Source: Marinobacter sp. AC-23 (lineage in GTDB: Bacteria; Pseudomonadota; Gammaproteobacteria; Pseudomonadales; Oleiphilaceae). Taken from it: a stretch of 64,000 bases of DNA. Below are positions 38,774 through 46,944 of the stretch, in pieces. The DNA lies in NCBI RefSeq assembly GCF_001858325.1, contig NZ_MBPP01000045.1, positions 94,693-158,692 of the forward strand. The letters are read 5' to 3'. The position numbers and the translations under genes were made by a program. A model generated the notes under the pieces. That model did no database searches. It saw only the letters and a program-made list of their open reading frames with translations, and was not told the DNA's origin. Every line of letters begins with the position of its first letter. Positions within the stretch are counted from its first letter, which is position 1.

Positions 38774-39382
38774 ATGCAAGCACTCATCATTTCAAACATT
38801 CTGCTTTGGCTGCTTTTGATAGCCAGTTCTTTGGTGCTTCTTGGCCTTATCCGGCAAATCGGCGTTTTGCATTCAAGAATTGCCCCCGCCGGAGCCTTAT
38901 GCTCGACAAGGGCGTTGAAGTTGGCCAAGCAGCCCCGCAGGTCACAGCTGCAGACCGTTTCGGACGCCCGATCAATATCGCTATGCCGCGAACGGTCGAC
39001 TCTGCTTTTCTTCCTTTCACCGACCTGCCCGATTTGTAAATCTTTGATACCTGCAATCAAAGCCATCAGCCGGTCTGCTAACGATCTGGATGTTGTTTAC
39101 GTGAGTGATGGAGATGCTCTCGAACACGACAAGCTCATATCCCAGGCTGGACTCGAAAAATCCACCTATATCGTGAGCCCTGAAGTGGGCATGACCTATC
39201 AGATTGGCAAGCTACCGTATGCGGTGCTGATTGATAAGGCGGGCACTCTGAAGGCCAAGGGCCTCGTCAATTCCCGCGAGCATCTGGACAGCCTTTTTGA
39301 AACCGAACTACTCGGCTCATCAACACTTCAGGATTACATAAAGGCTCAGTCTGAATCCCCAGGTATTCACACGCCATCCTGA
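38774..39382 (+). CDS. aauD: AauD/MauD thioredoxin-like maturation protein with a scrambled inner segment
   Basis: A 202-residue membrane-anchored thioredoxin-fold protein. N-terminal membrane helix (residues 6-24), GVLHSRIAPAGAL near 29-41, then LLFFLSPTCPICKSL with the CxxC pair near 80-92. Residues 42-75 are out of frame: the adjacent frame reads MLDKGVEVGQAAPQV and DRFGRPINIAMPR, the segment expected in MauD. One base missing at about 38898 and two at about 38985-38996 restore the frame exactly. It isomerises disulfides of the cysteine-rich small subunit with AauE. It starts one base after the aauE stop. Confidence 0.83.
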   Translation: MQALIISNILLWLLLIASSLVLLGLIRQIGVLHSRIAPAGALCSTRALKLAKQPRRSQLQTVSDARSISLCRERSTLLFFLSPTCPICKSLIPAIKAISRSANDLDVVYVSDGDALEHDKLISQAGLEKSTYIVSPEVGMTYQIGKLPYAVLIDKAGTLKAKGLVNSREHLDSLFETELLGSSTLQDYIKAQSESPGIHTPS

Positions 39383-39399
39383 TTAAGGAGAACAATAAA

Positions 39400-39921
39400 A
39401 TGAAATTTCTTGATCGCTTTTTTGAACGCTCGTCACGCCACGTGGCCAATACAACGGGGCGACGCCAGTTCATCGCAAAATTTGGCTCATTTTTAGCGGT
39501 GGGCGTAGCCGCACCAGCCCTTCTCCCTATCGACAGGACAAGTAAAGCACTTGCGGCCGGCGCGCCATCAGCGGGCGACCCAGGTGATCCCACAAGTTGC
39601 GATTACTGGCGCTATTGTTCTGTTGACGGGTTTCTGTGCAGTTGTTGCGGAGGCTCGGTTACCACCTGCCCGCCAGGAACAGAATCCTCCCAGGTCACCT
39701 GGGTTGGCACCTGTCGCAACCCGGCCGACGGTATCGATTACATCATTTCCTACAATGACTGTTGCGGCAAGCACAGCTGCGCTCAATGCGCGTGTACACG
39801 TAACGACAGCGAAGAGCCCATGTACCGGCCCTTCAACAACAATGATATTAACTGGTGCCTTGGTACCAGCAGTAGCGTTTACAACTGCACAGTCGCCGTT
39901 ATCAAGGGCACGGCGTCCTGA
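39400..39921 (+). CDS. aauA: aromatic amine dehydrogenase small subunit with TTQ cofactor (AauA/MauA family)
   Basis: Catalytic subunit, 173 residues. A twin-arginine signal TTGRRQFIAKFGSFLAVG near residues 18-35 indicates Tat export. Twelve or more cysteines follow from residue 67 (SCDYWRYCSVDG, CSCCGG, DCCGKHSCAQCAC). Trp101 and Trp152 are 51 residues apart, exactly the spacing of the TTQ-forming tryptophans 57/108 of methylamine dehydrogenase. Asp120 lies 19 after Trp101, matching the catalytic Asp. The enzyme deaminates primary amines and passes electrons to a periplasmic acceptor. The ribosome site AAGGAGA is strong. Confidence 0.92.
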   Translation: MKFLDRFFERSSRHVANTTGRRQFIAKFGSFLAVGVAAPALLPIDRTSKALAAGAPSAGDPGDPTSCDYWRYCSVDGFLCSCCGGSVTTCPPGTESSQVTWVGTCRNPADGIDYIISYNDCCGKHSCAQCACTRNDSEEPMYRPFNNNDINWCLGTSSSVYNCTVAVIKGTAS

Positions 39922-39932
39922 GGAGCATAGTT

Positions 39933-40457
39933 ATGCGCTCGATATTCTGTGTGTTAGCTATAACCTTGGTCGTTGCCTCCCCTCTGGGGGAGGCACGGGT
40001 TATTCCTGATCCTAATCAGAAACCAGCACCTGGCAACGGGGCTCAGCAGACCCCTTTGCATCAGGCCAATTATTCACCGTCGGTGAATTATCAGCTGCAG
40101 TGCTTGGGTTGCCATCTGACAAACGGCGAAGGCGCACCTCGTAACGATGTCCCTATGATGAAGGGCTTTGTGGGGAACTTCCTGAAAGTAGAGGGCGGCC
40201 GGGAGTTTCTCATACAGGTTCCAGGCTCATCTCTGTCTGCATTAAACAACCAACAGTTGGCCGAGCTGCTCAACTGGATTCTGAAGGGCGACGGAATTGC
40301 TGCAGGCAGCGCCCCCAAAAACTTCAAACCCTATACAGAAAAAGAGGTCGAAACCTACAGAGGCGTGATGATAAAAAACTTGCCCGGTCACAGGCGGATG
40401 CTCATTGAACAGATGCAAAATCTGGACATAGATATTCCCGACGGCGTCATTCCGTAA
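39933..40457 (+). CDS. single-heme c-type cytochrome of the amine cluster
   Basis: A 174-residue protein with signal peptide (ends GEARV), one heme-attachment motif CLGCH at residues 57-61, and VPMMKGFVGNFL near 73-84, where a Met could be the distal heme ligand. The sequence LSALNNQQLAELLNWIL near 102-118 resembles cytochrome c domains. This matches the small cytochrome encoded after aauA in the A. faecalis locus. It is a plausible electron acceptor for the TTQ enzyme. With a single heme it cannot be MauG, which has two. Confidence 0.82.
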   Translation: MRSIFCVLAITLVVASPLGEARVIPDPNQKPAPGNGAQQTPLHQANYSPSVNYQLQCLGCHLTNGEGAPRNDVPMMKGFVGNFLKVEGGREFLIQVPGSSLSALNNQQLAELLNWILKGDGIAAGSAPKNFKPYTEKEVETYRGVMIKNLPGHRRMLIEQMQNLDIDIPDGVIP

Positions 40458-40483
40458 TTTCACTCGCCCCTTGCAGCGCGTCA

Positions 40484-40524
40484 ACGCGGTTCATAACACA
40501 GTCACACACTGAACCGCGTCTTTT
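40484..40524 (+). terminator. rho-independent terminator of the amine operon
   Basis: ACGCGGTTCA at 40484-40493 pairs perfectly with TGAACCGCGT at 40510-40519 around a 16-base loop, followed at once by CTTTT. It lies 27 bases after the cytochrome stop. Confidence 0.8.
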
Positions 40525-40793
40525 CATTTTAGAGCCAATAAATCAAAACCTCCTCCCAACAGACACTACCCAAGAACCGCACTTTACGTTAAGGTCAACC
40601 TTGCCAGACATTAACCGGTTTTACCCAAACCGAAAGGACTGGCAAAGGGAGTCGTCATCGCAACACCGGCAGGGTTGCATAATGCGTTCTATACTCTGGA
40701 AAAACACCGGCAGATAGAACAAGACTCCGTAACTTAACGAGGCCCTCACAAGGGGCATTCTGTTCCTCAAGCCATCACCCCAGGAAGAGGATT
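40525..40793 (+). promoter_or_regulatory. leader region of the branched-chain keto acid dehydrogenase operon
   Basis: 269 bases between the amine-cluster terminator and the E1 alpha start. I see no gene, no clear -24/-12 element and no certain sigma-70 boxes. A GGAAGAGG ribosome site lies just before ATG 40794. The operon promoter is presumably here. Confidence 0.4.
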
Positions 40794-41978
40794 ATGACAA
40801 CAACAAAATCCAAAACCGTTTACACCCCTGTTTTTACAGACGGTGCCGAATACCGCATTCCGACGTTTAAACTTCTGAAGCAGGACGGCTCGCTCTACAA
40901 AGGCGGCAAAGCTCCTGATATCGATAAAGAAAAAGCCCTGCGAATCTATCGTGCAATGGTGACCACCCGTGTGCTGGATGAGCGCATGCTGGGTGCCCAG
41001 CGCCAGGGCCGCCTGAGTTTCTACATGCAGTGCACAGGCGAAGAAGCTTCTGTCATCGGCAGTACCGCTGCACTGGATGACGCCGACATGATCATGGCCC
41101 AGTACCGTGAGCAAGGCGCGCTGGCGTATCGTGGCTTCACCATTGATGAGTTCATGAACCAGCTGTTCGGTAATGAACTGGACTATGGCAAAGGCCGCCA
41201 GATGCCGGTTCACTATGGTTCCAGCAAACTCAACTACATGACTATCTCATCGCCTTTGGGCACACAGATCCCCCAAGCCACCGGCTATGCCTATGGCCAG
41301 AAAATGGCTGGTGACGGGCACTGCACCGTGGTTTATTTCGGCGAAGGTGCTGCCTCGGAAGGCGACTTCCACGCCGGTCTTAATATGGCCGCCGTGCACC
41401 GCGTACCCGCTATTTTCTTCTGCCGCAACAACGGCTACGCCATTTCCACCCCCGCCGTTGAGCAGTTTGCCGCCGATGGCATAGCACCTCGGGGGTTTGG
41501 CTACAAAATGGACACCATTCGTGTAGACGGCAACGATATTCTGGCCGTTTACCAGGCCACCGAAGCGGCCCGCAAACTGGCGGTAGAAGAGAACCGCCCG
41601 GTTCTGATCGAAGCCATGACGTATCGCCTGGCTGCCCACTCTTCGTCTGACGACCCATCCGGCTATCGCAGCAAGGACGAAGAAGCCGTGTGGCGCGAAA
41701 AAGATCCCATCCTGCGTATGCAAAACTGGCTCACAAAGAAAAAATGGTGGAGCGAGAGCGAAGAGAAGGAGCTGCAGGAGCGCCTGCGCCGTGAAGTGCT
41801 CGAAACCATGAAACGTGCCCAAAAGCTTCCCCCTCCGCCTCTGGAAACTTTGATAACAGATGTTTACGACGAGGTGCCTCCGTTGCTGAACGCGCAGTTT
41901 GAAAAACTCAAAGCACACATTCGAAAATACCCGGATGAGTATCCCAAGTCGGCAGCTCACGTTCAGGGAGGGGCATAA
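40794..41978 (+). CDS. bkdA1: branched-chain 2-oxoacid dehydrogenase E1 alpha subunit
   Basis: Thiamine-diphosphate-dependent decarboxylase subunit, 394 residues. RLSFYMQCTGEEASVIG near residues 66-82 and the ThDP motif FGEGAASEGDFHAGLNMA (GDG-N type) near 182-199 with FFCRNNGYAIS near 209-219 are all present. The phosphorylation-loop region YRLAAHSSSDDPSGYR near 281-296 has the branched-chain type sequence. It decarboxylates the 2-oxo acids of valine, leucine and isoleucine. First gene of the E1alpha-E1beta-E2 set; no E3 gene lies in this window. Confidence 0.92.
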   Translation: MTTTKSKTVYTPVFTDGAEYRIPTFKLLKQDGSLYKGGKAPDIDKEKALRIYRAMVTTRVLDERMLGAQRQGRLSFYMQCTGEEASVIGSTAALDDADMIMAQYREQGALAYRGFTIDEFMNQLFGNELDYGKGRQMPVHYGSSKLNYMTISSPLGTQIPQATGYAYGQKMAGDGHCTVVYFGEGAASEGDFHAGLNMAAVHRVPAIFFCRNNGYAISTPAVEQFAADGIAPRGFGYKMDTIRVDGNDILAVYQATEAARKLAVEENRPVLIEAMTYRLAAHSSSDDPSGYRSKDEEAVWREKDPILRMQNWLTKKKWWSESEEKELQERLRREVLETMKRAQKLPPPPLETLITDVYDEVPPLLNAQFEKLKAHIRKYPDEYPKSAAHVQGGA

Positions 41979-41979
41979 C

Positions 41980-42956
41980 ATGGCTAAGATGAACATGCTG
42001 CAAGCCATCAACGATGCGCTTGATATCGCGATGGCTGCCAACGATAAGGTTCTGTGTTTTGGTGAGGATGTGGGAATTTTTGGTGGCGTCTTTCGCGCCA
42101 CCAGCAACCTGCAACAAAAGTACGGCAAAGACCGCTGTTTCAATACACCTCTGGTAGAGCAAGGCATTATCGGTTTCGCCAACGGCCTGGCGGCTCAGGC
42201 TCGTTCCCGGTGGCTGAGATCCAGTTCGCCGATTACATATTCCCGGCCTTCGACCAGATCGTTAACGAGTCTGCGAAATTCCGCTACCGTTCGGGCAGTC
42301 TGTTCGACGTGGGTGGTTTAACCATTCGCGCACCCTACGGCGGTGGCATAGCCGGTGGTTTGTACCACTCCCAGTCACCGGAAGCCTATTTCGCCCACAC
42401 TCCAGGCTTGAAAATTGTAGTGCCGCGCAACCCGCACCAGGCTAAGGGGCTATTACTGGCGTCTATCAACGACCCAAACCCTACTCTGTTCTTTGAGCCA
42501 AAACGCCTGTATCGCGCCTCCACAGGCGAAGTGCCGGAAGGCGAATACCAGTTGCCCATAGGCGAAGCCGAAGTCCTGAAGGAAGGTTCCGATGTAACGG
42601 TTCTGGGCTGGGGTGCTCAGATGGAAGTGATCGACAAGGCCGTCGAAATGGCCGAAAAAGAAGGCTTCTCCTGTGAAGTAATTGATCTGCGCACCATCCT
42701 CCCCTGGGATGTGGAAACCGTTGCCGAATCAGTGCTTAAAACCGGGCGCCTGGTGATCACCCACGAGGCACCGCTGACAGGCGGCTTTGCCGGTGAAATA
42801 GCCGCCACCATCCAGGAGCGCTGCTTCCTCTATCTGGAATCACCGATCGCACGGGTCACCGGGATGGACACACCCTTCCCGTTGGTGCTGGAAAAAGAGC
42901 ACTTCCCTAATCACCTGAAGGTCTATGAGGCCATTCGGGAAAGCGTCGAATTCTAA
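41980..42956 (+). CDS. bkdA2: branched-chain 2-oxoacid dehydrogenase E1 beta subunit, frameshifted near 42199
   Basis: About 325 residues when repaired. N-terminal part [18 protein letters not shown] with [14 protein letters not shown] near 28-41. The frame breaks after GFANGLAAQ near 42199 and resumes as [17 protein letters not shown], then [29 protein letters not shown] and [13 protein letters not shown]. One G missing from a GGG (CAGGGC to CAGGC) accounts for it. It pairs with E1 alpha in the heterotetramer; the ATG follows E1 alpha after 1 base. Confidence 0.9.
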
Positions 42957-42982
42957 GCGGGTATCCGGACAGGAGAACAATT

Positions 42983-44239
42983 ATGAGTGATTTTATACTG
43001 CCCGATATCGGCGAAGGTATCGTGGAATGTGAACTGGTTAAATGGCTGGTGAGTGAAGGTGATCTGATCGAAGAAGATCAGCCGGTCGCAGAAGTTATGA
43101 CCGACAAGGCCCTGGTAGAAATCCCTGCCCCCTATAAAGGCCGAGTGACCCGCCTGTACTGGAAGGAAGGCGACATAGCAAAAGTGCATGCGCCGCTGTT
43201 TGAGTTGGTTGATGAAAGTGGTGAAGCTTCGGGTGAGCAGGCCAAGGCCAGCGATGAAAACAAAAGCGCCGAGCCAGAAACAAAGCAGGCTGAGCCTGAA
43301 GGCAGCCCTGAGCCGGCAGAAGCGACCGCCGCATCGCCCGAGCCTCGGCAAGACGGGCAGCGGATTCCCGCCAGCCCAGCTGTGCGCCGCCTGGTTCGCG
43401 AGAACGAACTGACGCTGTCGGACATCGAGGGCTCAGGCAAGGATGGCCGCGTGCTTAAGGCCGATGTGCTGGCGCATCTTGAGCAGCCCGGGGCAGGCGG
43501 TTCATCAGCTCCAGCAAGCAAGGCGCAAAGCCAGGAAGTCCGCATCGAGCCCATCAAAGGCATGCAGGCCGTTATGGCCAAGCGCATGGTGGCTTCGGCA
43601 ACCACCATTCCACACTTCATCTTCAGCGAAGACATTGATGTCACCGAATTACTGAGCCTGCGCCAGCAGCTCAAGCCCGAAGCCGAAGCCCGTGGCTCTC
43701 GCCTCACGCTCATGCCTTTCATCATGAAGGCCATCGCACTCGCGGTGCGTGAGTACCCGGTGCTCAACAGCCAAATCAACGAAGATGTTACGGAGATCCA
43801 CTACCAGCCAAGCTGCAACATAGGCATGGCCGTGGATAGCAAAATAGGGCTGCTTGTGCCAAACGTGAAAAACGTGGGCCAGCTTACTCTGCTGGAGATT
43901 GCCGATGAGGTAGCCCGGCTGACCGAAGCGGCCCGTGAAGGCCGGGTAAGCCAAGCGGATCTCAAAGGCGGCACCATTACTATTTCCAACATTGGCGCAC
44001 TGGGCGGCACCTACGCCGCACCTATCATCAATGCTCCGGAAGTGGCTATTGTAGCTCTGGGGCGTACCCAGAAACTGCCGCGCTTTGATGCCAATGGGCA
44101 GGTGGTAGAACGCGCGATCATGACAATCAGCTGGGCGGGCGATCACCGCATTATTGATGGCGGTACCATTGCCCGGTTCAACAACCTGTGGAAGAGTTAT
44201 CTGGAGTCACCGCAATCCATGCTTCTCCACATGGGCTGA
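42983..44239 (+). CDS. bkdB: branched-chain 2-oxoacid dehydrogenase E2 (lipoamide acyltransferase)
   Basis: Core of the complex, 418 residues. Lipoyl domain at 1-75 with Lys42 in EVMTDKALVEI. An Ala/Pro/Glu-rich linker follows near 78-118. Peripheral-subunit-binding domain at about 128-165 (IPASPAVRRLVREN, GRVLKADVL). Catalytic acyltransferase domain from about 185 to the end, with SWAGDHRIIDGG carrying His388 and Asp392. A single lipoyl domain, typical of branched-chain complexes. Confidence 0.93.
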   Translation: MSDFILPDIGEGIVECELVKWLVSEGDLIEEDQPVAEVMTDKALVEIPAPYKGRVTRLYWKEGDIAKVHAPLFELVDESGEASGEQAKASDENKSAEPETKQAEPEGSPEPAEATAASPEPRQDGQRIPASPAVRRLVRENELTLSDIEGSGKDGRVLKADVLAHLEQPGAGGSSAPASKAQSQEVRIEPIKGMQAVMAKRMVASATTIPHFIFSEDIDVTELLSLRQQLKPEAEARGSRLTLMPFIMKAIALAVREYPVLNSQINEDVTEIHYQPSCNIGMAVDSKIGLLVPNVKNVGQLTLLEIADEVARLTEAAREGRVSQADLKGGTITISNIGALGGTYAAPIINAPEVAIVALGRTQKLPRFDANGQVVERAIMTISWAGDHRIIDGGTIARFNNLWKSYLESPQSMLLHMG

Positions 44240-44244
44240 CCGGT

Positions 44245-46125
44245 ATGGCGCCACCAAACCCGTCATCGCAGATGCCACAGCCGTCACAGCTGCAACAATT
44301 CTACATCCCGGAAGAGCAGTCGGTTTACCTGCTCAGCCACGACGATGCGAGAAAGCTGAAAGACTGGGTTGAGCTGTGCACAACCCAGCTCAGACAGATG
44401 GGCTACGCTGACATCTCGATGATAGGCAAAGGCGCCTACGGTTTTGTATTTGCTGGCCGACGGCCACTGGAAGGTACGCGGGATCTTGAGCATGTGTTCA
44501 AGTTCACCCGCATCACCCTGCCCCAGCACCTGCATGACAGGCTGGAAGACGAAGCCTATATTCTGGAACAGGTAGAGCACCCCCGGGTGCCCGGCCTGAT
44601 CGCCTTCCACCGTGCCGGCAGCCAGCCAATCCTGGTCATGGAGCGGGCCCCCGGCTTTAATCTGGAGGAAGTATCTCTCGAACAAGGCCGTTTGAGCCCG
44701 CGCTTGATAATCCGTATTGCCGATCAACTGGCCGATATATTGCGCAACCTGCGGCGTGAATCCGATAGTGGGGGGCGCCCCATCGTGCATGGAGACATCA
44801 AGCCGTCCAACTTGGTATTTGATGCAGAAACCGAGAATATCGCCCTGATCGACTGGGGCTCCTCGGTCTTTGCCCAGCTGGACGCCAATCAACAGTTCCT
44901 CAGTCCCAGCGTGATGGAGCTGATGTCTGACAACTTGCAACAAACCAATGCCCGCCTGGGCGACGTGTACTTTATTGGCGAAGAACAGCTCTATGGGGGC
45001 CTGTCGTCCCCAAGGTTTGACGAGCAAGGCGCGGCAGCCACGCTTTATGCGCTGGCCTCAGGTCAGTCATGCCGTTTTGGGCATTTGGCCATACCCGCCA
45101 CATCCCTCGGTTTACCCATGGAATTCGCCCGCATGCTGGACGGCATGTTGGACCCGGACCCTGTGCTACGCATGCGAGCCGGCGACCATTACTTGAAAGA
45201 GATGCCGCGTATAGGGCGTACGGTGATGATCGATTTTACAGCCCCACCCCCCACGCAATTGGTACCCATATGGACGCGCATCTCGGACCGGGAAATCGAC
45301 ACTGTGGTGTACAGCTCCCGAAAGGCTTTTTTACGCCAGGAGGGCGCCGACGAGTCTCTGAATGACGTTAACGACGTGCAGCTTGATCGCTACTACAAAA
45401 ACTTCATGCAAGGCATGGGAGAAACCGAAAAAGCCTTCCTGGCCGCAGTCAGCAGATTGGGGCGTTACCCAGTAGAAGGTGGGCTGGCGGTGCGCTGGGA
45501 GCCCGACGGCGTTTACGTGGATACCTCCCTGAACCTGCACGACCCCCAGCTTCGAACCGCCTTCACCACGGCGGTGAACAACATGGTTAACCTGGCTCAA
45601 GCCATCTATCGCCAGGGTATCTTCAAAAGCTGCCTGTTCAACGCACGGGATACTCTGCACATTGAGCGCGACGAGCCAGACCAACCATTCATTGCGCCCC
45701 CAGAGATGCGACTGCCGTATCAAGTGAGTTCGGCGCCGGAAGTGGAGGATCGCTCGCGAGTGCACTCCTACTTTGAGGATGGGCCAGACCCGGAGGAGTT
45801 TCTGGTACTGCCACAAACCATCATCACATCCCTCGAAGCGCTCAACAGCATTCGCCATACTGGCATGATTATTTTCGAGGCCCTCCCTCTCCACCTTAAA
45901 ATCCACAGCCAGTACCGACTGCTGGATCCAGAGAAAGAAGAGGAGTTCCGCCAGCGGCTGGATGAAATCCTCGCAGCTGTGGATCAAATCACCGGGCTGG
46001 GCGTATCCGGCTTTATGAAAATGCCCTACAAAGACGCCCGCTTTTTCCCTTACATCGAGCGGATGCCTGAGCGTTATTACCCCAGAAATCCCCGGCTGGA
46101 AGCGTCAGGTCACCATGTCCTCTAA
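44245..46125 (+). CDS. serine/threonine protein kinase with large C-terminal extension
   Basis: A 626-residue protein. Kinase core: glycine loop GKGAYGFVF at residues 61-69, probable ATP Lys in VFKF near 86, VMERAPGFNLEEV hinge near 131-143, catalytic HGDIKPSN at 182-189 and DWG in place of DFG at 203-205. The lobe ends near residue 330. The remaining 300 residues have no domain I recognise. ATG 44245 is 5 bases after the E2 stop; upstream in-frame sequence lies inside E2 coding. The close spacing suggests cotranscription with the dehydrogenase, but it is not the mitochondrial-type E1 kinase. Substrate unknown. Confidence 0.8.
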   Translation: MAPPNPSSQMPQPSQLQQFYIPEEQSVYLLSHDDARKLKDWVELCTTQLRQMGYADISMIGKGAYGFVFAGRRPLEGTRDLEHVFKFTRITLPQHLHDRLEDEAYILEQVEHPRVPGLIAFHRAGSQPILVMERAPGFNLEEVSLEQGRLSPRLIIRIADQLADILRNLRRESDSGGRPIVHGDIKPSNLVFDAETENIALIDWGSSVFAQLDANQQFLSPSVMELMSDNLQQTNARLGDVYFIGEEQLYGGLSSPRFDEQGAAATLYALASGQSCRFGHLAIPATSLGLPMEFARMLDGMLDPDPVLRMRAGDHYLKEMPRIGRTVMIDFTAPPPTQLVPIWTRISDREIDTVVYSSRKAFLRQEGADESLNDVNDVQLDRYYKNFMQGMGETEKAFLAAVSRLGRYPVEGGLAVRWEPDGVYVDTSLNLHDPQLRTAFTTAVNNMVNLAQAIYRQGIFKSCLFNARDTLHIERDEPDQPFIAPPEMRLPYQVSSAPEVEDRSRVHSYFEDGPDPEEFLVLPQTIITSLEALNSIRHTGMIIFEALPLHLKIHSQYRLLDPEKEEEFRQRLDEILAAVDQITGLGVSGFMKMPYKDARFFPYIERMPERYYPRNPRLEASGHHVL

Positions 46126-46858
46126 TTACCTGTACACCGATTTGTCCACCTACTACGACTTGATGTGTGCGGATATTAGCTACCAGGCCCAAAGTTACGG
46201 CGCCCGCAGGCTGCACCAACTGTTCGGCAATGATGGCAATACCCACCTGGACCTGGCCTGCGGAACCGGGCCCCACGTGCGCCACTTTATCGATTTCGGG
46301 TTTCAAAGCAGTGGCCTGGACATAAGCCAGCCCATGCTGGAGCAAGCGAAAGCCCGATGCCCGGAAGCCAGGTTTTCATTAGGCGATATGTGCGACTTTC
46401 GGGTTGATGAGCCTCTGGATTTAATCACCTGCTTTCTTTACTCCATCCACTACAGCAGTGGCATCGAAAAACTGAAACAGTGCATCGCCAGTGCACACAG
46501 TGCTCTAAAACCAGGCGGTGTGTTTTGCTTTAATTCCGTTGATAAAAACAAAATTGACAACAGCCTGTTTGAACGACACACCGTAACCCAAGGGGAAAGC
46601 CTATTCACCTTCAGCTCCGCATGGCATTTTTGTGGCGAAGGCGAGAAGCAAGGCCTCAAGCTCAGCATCACCAAAGCGACCGATGGTGTCACCCAGTCAT
46701 GGGACGACGAACACCCTATGGTGGCGGTGAGTTTTGAAGAACTGGCGAACATTCTGCAGCCCTACTTTGACGTGCATATTCTTGAACACGACTACGAAAA
46801 GATCATGCCGTGGAGCAAAACATCGGGGAATGCGATCTTTGTTTGTGTGAAAGCGTAG
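46115..46858 (+). CDS. class I SAM-dependent methyltransferase
   Basis: A 247-residue methyltransferase. Motif I HLDLACGTGPHVRHF lies near residues 44-58, motif II GLDISQPMLEQAKARCP near 65-81, motif III region LITCFLYSIHYS. It overlaps the kinase end by 11 bases, so the two are translationally coupled. Substrate unknown; the sequence is of the broad methyltransf_25/11 type. Confidence 0.82.
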   Translation: MSSNYLYTDLSTYYDLMCADISYQAQSYGARRLHQLFGNDGNTHLDLACGTGPHVRHFIDFGFQSSGLDISQPMLEQAKARCPEARFSLGDMCDFRVDEPLDLITCFLYSIHYSSGIEKLKQCIASAHSALKPGGVFCFNSVDKNKIDNSLFERHTVTQGESLFTFSSAWHFCGEGEKQGLKLSITKATDGVTQSWDDEHPMVAVSFEELANILQPYFDVHILEHDYEKIMPWSKTSGNAIFVCVKA

Positions 46859-46944
46859 GCTGGCCACTGGATTTTAAAGCCCAGCACTGGTAACTTTCTG
46901 CTCAGATTTATCTCCAGACAAACATACCTTCAAGGATTGAAGAT

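Noticed and set aside
39933..40457. MauG
   Set aside because: Only one CxxCH motif and about 174 residues; MauG has two hemes and is about twice as long.
41247..42182. 311-codon open frame antisense to the E1 genes
   Set aside because: It covers well conserved E1 alpha/beta coding sequence on the other strand and makes a low-complexity Phe/Cys/His-rich protein.
44245..46125. Mitochondrial-type branched-chain dehydrogenase kinase
   Set aside because: The motifs are of Hanks-type Ser/Thr kinases (HGDIKPSN), not the GHKL fold of BCKDH kinase.
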